Shown here piece by piece: positions 1 to 6,938 of a DNA stretch of 11,404 bases (positions are counted from its first letter, which is position 1; each line of letters opens with the position of its first letter). The notes below the pieces were generated by a model that did no database searches, was not told where the DNA came from, and saw nothing but the letters and a program-made list of their open reading frames with translations. The stretch comes from Actinomycetota bacterium (GTDB lineage: Bacteria; Actinomycetota; Thermoleophilia; Solirubrobacterales; 70-9). The stretch spans positions 1 to 11,404 of the forward strand of contig VAYK01000032.1 in the NCBI GenBank assembly GCA_005884985.1, written 5' to 3'. The position numbers were made by a program, and so were the translations under genes.

Positions 1-461
1 CACAAATGGTTTCCGTAGGTGAGCCCGATCGGGCGCGGATGCCCGGACGTGCCGCTGGTCAGCACGCGACACTGGACGGCGTCGAGATCGTGCTCGCCGA
101 GCAGGGGCAGGTCCGCCTCGGGGCCGCCCACTTCGTCGGGCCGCGAGATGGCAAGCACCGGGGCGGCGCGCTCGAGCTCGGCCTCGCGCTCCCCGGCCGC
201 CAGTCGCGTGTTCAGCGGCTCGGCGACGGCGCCCAGCTTCATCAACGCGTGGAGCAGGACGACGTACTCGGCCCCCACCGGCAGCTCCAGGGTGACGGTC
301 GCACCGCCCCGGACGCCGTGGGCGGCGAGGCGGCGAGCCGCCGCCGTCGCCTCGGCCTCGAGCTCCTCGTAGGTGAGGCGGCTACCCTCCGCGATCAGCG
401 CCGCGCGGTCGGGGCAGGTCTGGGCCCGCTGGGCCAGCCAGTTGTCGAGGATCATCGCCAT
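1..461 (-). CDS. menE: o-succinylbenzoate-CoA ligase (MenE), N-terminal part, cut by window edge
   Basis: MenE activates o-succinylbenzoate with ATP and CoA to o-succinylbenzoyl-CoA in menaquinone synthesis; it is a cytosolic enzyme of the AMP-forming acyl-CoA synthetase superfamily. About 153 codons are visible on the minus strand. The protein starts MAMILDNWLAQRAQTCPDR, has the usual LTYEELE segment near residue 30, and shows the phosphate-binding motif LTSGTSGHPRP followed by IGLTYGNH at the edge. The LTYGNH tail is typical of MenE. The motif reads PRPI where most family members have PKGV. ATG at 461 is taken as the start; ATG at 455, two codons on, is equally possible. No Shine-Dalgarno is visible. 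It lies head to head with menB, with only 14 bp between the two start codons, so its promoter must overlap coding sequence. The identity is supported by the motif and by the neighbours; the C-terminal two thirds are outside the window. Confidence 0.85.
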   Translation of the reverse strand, partial: MAMILDNWLAQRAQTCPDRAALIAEGSRLTYEELEAEATAAARRLAAHGVRGGATVTLELPVGAEYVVLLHALMKLGAVAEPLNTRLAAGEREAELERAAPVLAISRPDEVGGPEADLPLLGEHDLDAVQCRVLTSGTSGHPRPIGLTYGNHL

Positions 462-462
462 G

Positions 463-468
463 GATAAT
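463..468 (+). promoter_or_regulatory. candidate -10 box for menB
   Basis: GATAAT (five of six bases of TATAAT) ends 7 bases before the GTG start of menB at 476, which would place the transcription start at or next to the start codon, giving a leaderless mRNA. No good -35 hexamer was found at the usual distance. The box lies just inside the 5' end of the divergent menE region. This is inference from sequence alone. Confidence 0.35.
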
Positions 469-475
469 CCCGCAC

Positions 476-1293
476 GTGCCGATTCCTCACAAGGACGCAC
501 CGTCCGCGGAGGAGCTCTACGCCCCGATCGAGTGGCGCGCGGCGGGCGAGTTCGAGGACATCCTCTACGAGAACAGACGCTGGTCGAGCTGCGCGATGCC
601 TTCGCCCGCGCCCGTGACGACCTCGAGGTCGGTGCGATCGTCTTCACCGGCGCCGGCGACGAGGCCTTCTGCTCGGGTGGCGACCAGCGGATTCGCGGCG
701 ACGACGGCTACATCGGCGACGACGAGGTCGCCCAGCAGGGCGTTGGCCGCCTCGACGTCGGCGACCTGCACGTCCAGATCCGCCGCACGCCGAAGCCCGT
801 GGTGGCGATGGTCGCTGGCTACGCGGTCGGGGGCGGCCACATCCTGCATCTCGTCTGCGACCTGACGATCGCCGCCGACAACGCCCGCTTCGGTCAGACC
901 GGCCCCCGGGTGGGCAGCTTCGACGGCGGCTTCGGCGCGGCCCTCCTGGCGCGCAACGTGGGCGTCAAGCGGGCCAAGGAGGTCTGGTTTTTGTGCCGGC
1001 TGTACACGGCCGAGGAGGCGCTCCAGATGGGGCTCGTCAACGCGGTCGTCCCGGTCGCCGAGCTGGAGCGCGAGACGGTCGCCTGGTGCCGCGAGATGTC
1101 CGCCCTCTCGCCGCTTGCCCTGCGGCTGCTGAAGGCGAGCTTCAACGCCGCCGAGGACGGGCTCACCGGCCTCCAGCAGCTCGCCCACGACGCGACCCTC
1201 CTCTTCTACATGACCGAGGAGGGGCAGGAGGGCCGCGACGCCTACGTCGAGGGCCGCAGGCCCGACTTTTCGAAGTTCCCGAAGCGTCCGTAG
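476..1293 (+). pseudogene. menB: 1,4-dihydroxy-2-naphthoyl-CoA synthase (MenB), disrupted by an internal deletion with frameshift
   Basis: MenB cyclises o-succinylbenzoyl-CoA to 1,4-dihydroxy-2-naphthoyl-CoA; it belongs to the crotonase superfamily. The N-terminus reads from GTG 476 in one frame (ELYAPIEW, then EFEDILYE). The rest continues from about 574 in another frame (QTLVELRDAF), through CSGGDQR, VAGYAVGGGHILH, FGQTGPRVGSFDGG, FLCRLYTAEEALQMGLVN and LFYMTEEGQEGR to the DFSKF C-terminus. Between YE and QT the conserved segment that in E. coli MenB reads roughly GIAKITINRPQVRNAFRP is absent; a 64-base loss would fit both the missing 22 residues and the frame change. The QTGP form (Gly, not Asp) marks a type I, bicarbonate-using MenB. 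An automated caller might instead start at ATG 460 in the second frame, which would give a wrong N-terminus. menA follows 3 bases after the stop. As written no functional MenB can be made; an assembly error is a real alternative. Confidence 0.85.
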
Positions 1294-1296
1294 CGA

Positions 1297-2184
1297 GTGG
1301 GCAACCTACGAATCTGGTTGATGGCGGCGCGGCCGCGCACGCTGCCGGCCGCGATCGCGCCCGTGCTGGTCGGCACGGCGGCGGCGGTGCAGGTCAGCGG
1401 CGAGATCCGCGCCGGCGCCTTCATCGCCGCCCTCGTCGGCAGCATCTTCATCCAGATCGGAACCAACCTGGTCAACGACTACTCCGACGCCAGGCGCGGC
1501 GCCGACACGGCGGACCGGCTGGGACCGGTGCGGGTCACCTCATCGGGGCTGGTCGCGCCGCGCCGCGTTCTGGTCGCGACCTGGGTCGCGTTCGCCGTCG
1601 CCGTGGCAGCGGGCATCTACCTGGCCGCGGTGGCCGGCGTCGTGATCCTGATCGTGGGTGCCGCCTCGATCCTCGCGGGGGTCCTCTATACGGGCGGCCC
1701 CCGCCCCTACGGCTACGAGGGGCTCGGGGAGCTCTTCGTGTTCCTGTTCTTCGGCCTGGTCGCCGTCAACGGCTCCTACTACGTCCAGCTCGAGCGGCTC
1801 GACTGGCTGCCGTTCGGCCTCTCGATCGCGGTCGGCTTCCTCGCCACTGCGATCCTGGTCGTCAACAACGTCCGCGACCTCGACACCGACCGGAGGGCCG
1901 GAAAGCTGACCCTCGCGGTGCGGCTCGGCCGGCAGCGAACCCGCAGTCTCTACGCGCTGCTGATCGCCGCGGCCTTCGTGGCGGTGCCGGTTGCGCTGCT
2001 GGCCGCCGACGGGCCTGCCTGGGCACTGCTGATGTTGCTCGCGGCGCCGCTCGTGCACCGGCCTCTCGGCGCCGTGATGACGCGGACTGACGGACCCTCG
2101 CTGAACGGGGCCCTGGCGGGCACGGGCGCCCTGCTCGCCGCCTTCAGCGTCCTGCTCGCGACCGGCCTCCTGATCGCCGCCTGA
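1297..2184 (+). CDS. menA: 1,4-dihydroxy-2-naphthoate polyprenyltransferase (MenA)
   Basis: MenA is an integral membrane UbiA-family prenyltransferase that joins a polyprenyl chain to 1,4-dihydroxy-2-naphthoate, giving demethylmenaquinone. The 295-residue protein has the expected length. It begins with the conserved IWLMAARPRTLPAAI segment. The first Mg-diphosphate motif is NLVNDYSDARRGAD (residues 57-70), followed by GPVRVTSSGL. The second aspartate-rich motif is NNVRDLDTDRRAGK (190-203), and YTGGPRPYGYEGLGE lies between them. Hydrophobic stretches near 15-32, 38-57, 92-130, 144-162, 170-190, 218-236 and 272-293 fit the multi-pass fold. GTG 1297 is chosen because the conserved IWLMAARP sequence starts before the next ATG (1321). 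It begins 3 bases after the menB stop, without a Shine-Dalgarno sequence, and its TGA overlaps the ATG of menC by one base, so it is probably translationally coupled on both sides. The gene appears intact. Confidence 0.93.
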   Translation: MGNLRIWLMAARPRTLPAAIAPVLVGTAAAVQVSGEIRAGAFIAALVGSIFIQIGTNLVNDYSDARRGADTADRLGPVRVTSSGLVAPRRVLVATWVAFAVAVAAGIYLAAVAGVVILIVGAASILAGVLYTGGPRPYGYEGLGELFVFLFFGLVAVNGSYYVQLERLDWLPFGLSIAVGFLATAILVVNNVRDLDTDRRAGKLTLAVRLGRQRTRSLYALLIAAAFVAVPVALLAADGPAWALLMLLAAPLVHRPLGAVMTRTDGPSLNGALAGTGALLAAFSVLLATGLLIAA

Positions 2185-3290
2185 TGCGGATCGCCGAGGT
2201 AGAGGTCATCCCCTATGCGCTCCCGCTCAAGGAGCCGTACGTGACCGCTCGCGGGACGCTCGGGCGGCGGGAGATGGTCCTTGTGCGGCTGCGAAGCGAC
2301 GAGGGCATTGTCGGCCTAGGTGAGGCCGTGCCGCTATCGCTGCGCGGCGGCGAGACCCTGCAGCGGGTCGAGCGCTCGCTCGTGCGCGTCGCGAAACGGC
2401 TTGCGAGGCTGGACGTGACGGCGATGACCACCGAGCAGCCGCTGGCGGCCGCGGTGGACGCGGTGATCAACGTCGCTGCCGGGCGCCGGCTGCCCGCGCC
2501 GGCCAAGGCGGCGGTCGAGATTGTCCTCTTCGACCTCGCCGGTCGGATCTCGGGGACGCCGCTGTGGCGGATGTTGCGTGGCGAGGCCTCGGCGCCGCTG
2601 CGATGCAACGCCACGCTGGCCGCCGATTCGCCACGCCAACTCGCCGCCGAGGCGGTCAGCTGGAGAGAGCGCGGCTTCGAGACCTTCAAGCTGAAGCTCG
2701 GGATGGGCGACGACACCGAACGGGTGCGGGCGGTCCGAGACGCGGTTGGCCCGGACGCACGCATACGGGTGGACGCCAACGGCGCCTGGAGCACCGATCA
2801 GGCGGTGGCGGTGCTGGACGAGATCGAGCCGCTCGGGATCGAGCTGGCCGAGCAGCCCACCGCGAGCCTTCGGGAGATGGCCGCGGTTGCCGCGGCGACC
2901 GCGATCCCGATCGCCGCCGACGAGAGCGTGAGGAGCGCCAACGACGCGACGAGAGCGCTGCAGGCCGGTGCCTGCCGTCTGGCGACGGTGAAGCTGGCGA
3001 AGGTGGGCGGGATCGGCCCGGCGGGGGCGATCGGCGCCCAGCTGCCCACCTACCTCTCGAGCTCCCTCGACGGACCGGTGGGGATCGCGGCGGCGGCGCA
3101 CGCCGCTCAGGCGCTCTACCGCGATCGCGACGATCCGGGGCTCGCCCACGGCCTCGCCACGCAGGAACTGTTCGGCGGCACGATCGCCTCGGTCGAGTGC
3201 GAGGTGCGCGACGGCCTCCTACACCTGCCGGAGGGGCCCGGACTCGGCGTCGAGATCGACGAGCGGGCACTCGAGCGGCACCGTCTGTAG
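2184..3290 (+). CDS. menC: o-succinylbenzoate synthase (MenC), enolase superfamily
   Basis: MenC dehydrates 2-succinyl-6-hydroxy-2,4-cyclohexadiene-1-carboxylate (SHCHC) to o-succinylbenzoate. The 368-residue protein has the two-part enolase-superfamily plan: an N-terminal capping domain (about 1-125) and a barrel domain. The catalytic set is complete: KxK at K169/K171 (FKLKLG), metal ligands D197 (VDANGAW), E223 (LAEQP) and D246 (AADES), and the second base K270 in VKLAKVGG. The closest relatives include dipeptide epimerases and muconate cycloisomerases with the same motifs, so the specific role rests on its place between menA and menD. The ATG at 2184 shares its A with the menA TGA, a typical coupled overlap. 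The menD start follows the stop by 18 bases. It is longer than the compact actinobacterial MenC (about 320 residues), closer to the muconate-cycloisomerase-like type. The gene is intact. Confidence 0.85.
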   Translation: MRIAEVEVIPYALPLKEPYVTARGTLGRREMVLVRLRSDEGIVGLGEAVPLSLRGGETLQRVERSLVRVAKRLARLDVTAMTTEQPLAAAVDAVINVAAGRRLPAPAKAAVEIVLFDLAGRISGTPLWRMLRGEASAPLRCNATLAADSPRQLAAEAVSWRERGFETFKLKLGMGDDTERVRAVRDAVGPDARIRVDANGAWSTDQAVAVLDEIEPLGIELAEQPTASLREMAAVAAATAIPIAADESVRSANDATRALQAGACRLATVKLAKVGGIGPAGAIGAQLPTYLSSSLDGPVGIAAAAHAAQALYRDRDDPGLAHGLATQELFGGTIASVECEVRDGLLHLPEGPGLGVEIDERALERHRL

Positions 3291-3308
3291 CGGGTACCGT
3301 TCGCCGCG

Positions 3309-4966
3309 GTGGACTCCACCAACCGCAACACCGCGCTCGCCTCGGCGCTGGTCGAGGAGCTGGCGCGCTGCGGCGTCCGCCGGGCGGCGCTGGCTCCGGG
3401 CTCCCGGTCCACCCCGCTCGCGCTGGCCCTGTGGCACCAGCCGGCGATCGAGGTGGCCGTGATCGTCGACGAGCGCTCGGCGGGCTACTTCGCGCTCGGC
3501 GCGGCCCAGGGAGGCGGGCGGCCGGCCATCGTCCTATGCACGTCGGGCACCGCCGCCGCCAACCTCCACCCCGCCGTGTGCGAGGCCGACGAGGCAGGTG
3601 TCCCGCTGATCGCGCTCACCGCCGACCGTCCGGCCGAGCTGCGCGGCATCGGCGCCGGACAGACGATCGACCAGCTGAAGCTCTACGGATCCGCGGTGCG
3701 CTGGTTCTGCGAGGTCGGCAACCACGAGGCGGACGACGCCGGCCTGCTGCACTTTCGCTCCGTGGCCTGCCACGCCTACGCCGCGGCGCGCGGGGAGCCA
3801 CGCCCGGGGCCGGTTCACCTCAACCTGGCCTGGCGCGACCCGCTGGGACCCGAGCCGCACCCCGAAGACGTAACGGCCACCTCGCCGCTCGCCCTCGAGG
3901 GTCGCGGCGAGCGGCCGCTGACCGCCGTCGCCTCCGACGCGCCGCTTGCCGACGAGGCGCTGATCGACGAGCTCGCCGAGCGGGTGTCCGCATCACCCCG
4001 GGGCCTGGTCATCGCCGGCCGGCAGCTCGACGACGCGCTCGCCGGGCCGCTGACCGCCCTGGCCGAGCGGGCGGGCTACCCGATCCTCGCCGAGAGCTGG
4101 TGGTCCGCTTCGGCGATCTGCCGACCAGCAAGGCGCTTCGCCAGTGGCTCGCCTCGCTTGGGGAGCTGCGTCAGGTCGTGGTCGACCCGGCCTTCGGATG
4201 GAACGAGCCCTCGAACCGGGCGGAGACGATCGTGCGGGCGGAGGCGCGGTCGCTGGCCGGCGGACTGGCCGACCGCCTCAAGGAAGGCCGGGAGGACTGG
4301 CGGGTCGCCTGGCTGGAGGCCGGGCGGCAGGCGGCGGCGACGGTGGAGGCCGAGCTCGAGCGCCTTGAGGAGCCGACGGAGCCTGGCGCGCACGCCGCCC
4401 TCTCGCGACTGTACGCGGACGGCGACCTCGTCTACACGGCCTCCTCGATGCCCATCCGCGACTCCGAGGCGTTCGTCCCGTCCGCCGCCACGCGGGTGAG
4501 ATTCCTCTGCAACCGGGGCGCGAACGGGATCGACGGCCTGATCTCTTCGGGGATCGGGGCCGCGGCGGCGAGTGGCCGCCCAACCTGGATCGTCACCGGC
4601 GATCTCGGCCTTCACCACGACATCAACGGCCTGGCCGCGCTCCGCCACGCGAGCGTCCCGGTGCGGATCGTGGTGCTCAACAACGACGGCGGCGGGATCT
4701 TCGAGTTCCTCCCCCAGGCGGAGCAGCTCGAGCGCGACGAGTTCGAGGCGTTGCTGGGGACGCCGCTGGGGCTCGACCTGACACGAGTCGCCGCCGTGTA
4801 CGACCTGCCTCACGCCCGCGTCGAGCGGCTGGATCGGCTGCGCGACGCCGCCGGCCAGGGGACGGCGCTGATCGAGATCCCGGTCGATCGCCGGCGAAAC
4901 GTGGAGCTTCACCGGCGGATCGCGGAGCGGGTCGGCGAGGCGCTGGGCGCCCGCCATGGTGCCTGA
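3309..4966 (+). pseudogene. menD: SEPHCHC synthase (MenD), disrupted by an internal deletion with frameshift
   Basis: MenD is a thiamine-diphosphate (ThDP) enzyme that adds the succinic semialdehyde unit from 2-oxoglutarate to isochorismate, the first committed step of menaquinone synthesis. From GTG 3309 one frame gives the N-terminal half: LAPGSRSTPLALAL, then DERSAGYFALG with the ThDP-activating Glu at residue 55, CTSGTAAANLHPAV and LTADRPAELRGIGAGQTIDQ, ending at AGYPILAE (4094). The match then continues in another frame: ELVVRFGDLPTSKALRQWLA, RGANGIDGLISSG, GDLGLHHDINGL and VVLNNDGGGIFEFLP (the ThDP-binding region), to the TGA at 4966. Roughly 30 residues that normally lie between these parts, at the end of the central domain, are missing. 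Left in the first frame, translation would run on as unrelated sequence to 4499. Both halves carry clear MenD signatures, so the identity is firm. True gene decay and assembly error cannot be separated here. It converges on menF, 8 bases away. Confidence 0.87.
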
Positions 4967-4974
4967 ACGGCGGT

Positions 4975-6360
4975 CTAGCCCGAGAGCAGCGGCAGCAGCG
5001 CCCCGAGCTTGACCTCGGTCTCGGCGAGCTCCGCCTCGGGATCGGAGTCGGTGACGATCCCATTTCCGGCGAACAGGTGGCCGGTGCGGTCGCGCAGGAG
5101 CGCGGAGCGAATCGCGACGCAGAACTCCCCGTCCTCGGCGGCGTCCATCCAGCCGACCGGCCCGGCGTACCAGCCGCGGTCGAGCTCCTCGAGCTCGGCG
5201 ATCGCGCCCAGCGCGCGGTCGCGGGGCTCCCCGCCGACGGCCGGCGTCGGGTGCAGCAATCCCGCCAGCTCCACCGCGGAGCGCGGCTCGGAGAGCTGGG
5301 CGTGGATCGGGGTCGCGAGGTGCTGGATGTTCGCCACCTTTACCAGGCGTGGCTCGGGCGCCGCCTCGACCCACACCGACTGACGGCGCAGCGTCCGCTC
5401 GATCCGGCGAACAACGATCTCGTGCTCCCGGCGGTCCTTCGCGGAGCGCAGAAGCTGCTCGCCAAGGTGATCGTCGACCGCCGGGTCGGCGCTGCGCCGG
5501 GTGGAGCCGGCGAGCGCCACCGTTGCCGCGCCCGCACCGCTTCGCCGCACGAGCAGCTCCGGGCTGGCCCCGAGGAAGGCAGCCTCGGGCGAGCCACAGC
5601 AGAAGCAGGACGCAAACTGCTGCCGGAGCGCGCCGTAGATGGCCGCCGGGTCGTGGGCCCGCGGCGCCTCGACCACCACCTCCCGTGCGAGCACCAGCTT
5701 CTCGAGCGCGCCGGCGCGGATCCGCTCCACCCCCTGCGCCACCGACTCCTCGAACCGCCCGGGCGCAAGCACGCTCGCGATCCGCGCCTCGCCGGTGGGA
5801 TGGGGATCGGCGAGCGGCAGCGGCGCCTCCCCCAGCGCGGCCAGCCGGGCGCTCAGCCGCCGCGAGGTCGCGCCCGGCTCCACAGCGGGCCCGGCCAGCG
5901 CGCACAGCGTCAGATGGACTCGGCCAGCGGCCCGGTGGAGCGCCAGCTCCGGCATCACCATGAGCGCGGGGGGAAACGAGGACCACTGGGGCGCCCGCCC
6001 GCCGTCGGGCGCAAACGCGAACCCGCCGACCCAGACCGGGCCGGCGCCCGCCGGCAGGCCATCGGGCTCGTCGCTGAGACGCCTGTGCGCCACCTCCGCG
6101 CAGGCGGCGACCAGGTCGCGAAAGCGCGCCGCGCCGCGCGAGACGACTTCGTGAGCGCTGCCCAGCGCGGCGAGCGCGAATCCGTCGCGATCGGGCTGCT
6201 CCCAGCAGAACCATCGGTCGCCGGCAAGCCGCGAGGCGAACACCGCCCCGCTCGGGTCGTCGAGCTGGACCGGGACCGTGACGCTGACCAACCGCCGCCT
6301 CTCCCCCGCCTCGGCGAGCAGCGCCTTCAGCGACTCGAGCGCGGCCGTCGCCTCGATCAA
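4975..6360 (-). CDS. menF: isochorismate synthase (MenF)
   Basis: MenF converts chorismate to isochorismate with Mg2+, feeding MenD. The 461-residue protein belongs to the chorismate-utilising enzyme family. It has a divergent N-terminal half and a conserved C-terminal half: LEKLVLAREV with K221 as the likely general base, FLGASPELLVRR, ALAGSTRRS, EHEIVVRRIE, LLHPTPAVGGEPRD, LDRGWYAGPVGWMD, GEFCVAIRSALL and GNGIVTDSDPEAE followed by ETEVKL. The lysine at 221 and the GWYAGPVGW pattern point to isochorismate synthase rather than anthranilate or aminodeoxychorismate synthase; a salicylate synthase cannot be fully excluded, but the menaquinone genes next door argue against it. TTG at 6360 is the only plausible start near the expected N-terminus; there is no clear Shine-Dalgarno. 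The start is 8 bases after the ilvN stop on the same strand, so it is probably the last gene of an ilvB-ilvN-menF operon. The stop is 8 bases from the menD stop, with no visible terminator between. Confidence 0.88.
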   Translation of the reverse strand: MIEATAALESLKALLAEAGERRRLVSVTVPVQLDDPSGAVFASRLAGDRWFCWEQPDRDGFALAALGSAHEVVSRGAARFRDLVAACAEVAHRRLSDEPDGLPAGAGPVWVGGFAFAPDGGRAPQWSSFPPALMVMPELALHRAAGRVHLTLCALAGPAVEPGATSRRLSARLAALGEAPLPLADPHPTGEARIASVLAPGRFEESVAQGVERIRAGALEKLVLAREVVVEAPRAHDPAAIYGALRQQFASCFCCGSPEAAFLGASPELLVRRSGAGAATVALAGSTRRSADPAVDDHLGEQLLRSAKDRREHEIVVRRIERTLRRQSVWVEAAPEPRLVKVANIQHLATPIHAQLSEPRSAVELAGLLHPTPAVGGEPRDRALGAIAELEELDRGWYAGPVGWMDAAEDGEFCVAIRSALLRDRTGHLFAGNGIVTDSDPEAELAETEVKLGALLPLLSG

Positions 6361-6368
6361 GGCCGCGG

Positions 6369-6938
6369 CTAGGAGTCGGGGCGGGAGCGGGTGATGGCGA
6401 CCTCGCCCGTCCGCGCCATCTCGATCAGGCCATGGGGGCGGATCATGCGCTCGAACGCGTCGATCTTCTCGTTCGACCCGGTCACCTCGATGGTCAGGCT
6501 GCGGCGCGAGACATCGACGATCTTCGCCCTGAAGATGTCCGCGAACTGGACGATCTCGCCGCGGCTCTCGACCGTCGCCTGAACCCGGAACAGCGCCATC
6601 TCCCTGGAGACCGTCTGATCCGGCTCCATGTCTCGGATCTTGATCACGTTGACCAGCTTGTGGAGCTGCTTGGTGACCTGATCGATCGGGTGCACCGCGC
6701 CGTCGAGGGTCAGCGTGATCCGCGAGATCTCGGGGTCGTCGGTCGGACCGACTGTGAGAGTGTCGATGTTGAAGCCGCGCCGCGCGAACAGCCCCGCGAT
6801 TCGCGCCAGCACGCCGGGCTTGTTCTCGACCAGGAGCGAGAGAACGTGCTTGCGCCCGGTGAGGCCGCTGCCGACCTCGAGGTCCTCGAGCTTGATCAGA
6901 TCCGGCGTGCCGGCTTCCACGAGCTCGGACCTACCCAA
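6369..6938 (-). CDS. ilvN: acetolactate synthase small (regulatory) subunit (IlvN/IlvH)
   Basis: This is the regulatory subunit of acetolactate synthase, which activates the catalytic subunit and carries valine feedback control. The protein has an N-terminal ACT domain (about residues 29-105) opening with VLSLLVENKPGVLARIAGLF and RRGFNIDTLTVGPT, then the C-terminal small-subunit domain (about 112-185) with EIVQFADIFRAKIVDVS and GLIEMARTGEVAITR. At up to 189 residues it is slightly longer than the usual 160-175, because of about 28 residues before the ACT domain. The TTG at 6938 would overlap the end of ilvB by 8 bases; GTG at 6920, 10 bases after the ilvB stop and with a weak AGG upstream, is an equally good start and would give 183 residues. 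It lies directly downstream of ilvB and upstream of menF. It is intact, and its function is clear from the family. Confidence 0.93.
   Translation of the reverse strand: MGRSELVEAGTPDLIKLEDLEVGSGLTGRKHVLSLLVENKPGVLARIAGLFARRGFNIDTLTVGPTDDPEISRITLTLDGAVHPIDQVTKQLHKLVNVIKIRDMEPDQTVSREMALFRVQATVESRGEIVQFADIFRAKIVDVSRRSLTIEVTGSNEKIDAFERMIRPHGLIEMARTGEVAITRSRPDS

Noticed and set aside
569..580. Programmed ribosomal frameshifting at the menB and menD junctions
   Set aside because: Both junctions could formally be bridged by a -1 shift, but neither has a slippery heptamer, and conserved residues are missing at both, so a shift would still not give a normal protein.
2184..3290. Dipeptide epimerase or muconate cycloisomerase instead of MenC
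   Set aside because: The catalytic set is shared among these enzymes, so sequence alone does not exclude it, but the gene is coupled to menA and followed by menD, and no other menC candidate is in the cluster.
2564..4093. Upstream part of the 800-codon open frame 2564-4966 as a protein of its own
   Set aside because: Only the last 290 codons (from 4094) look like a protein, namely MenD. The part before that runs out of frame through menC and the first half of menD and is rich in R and G without any family pattern.
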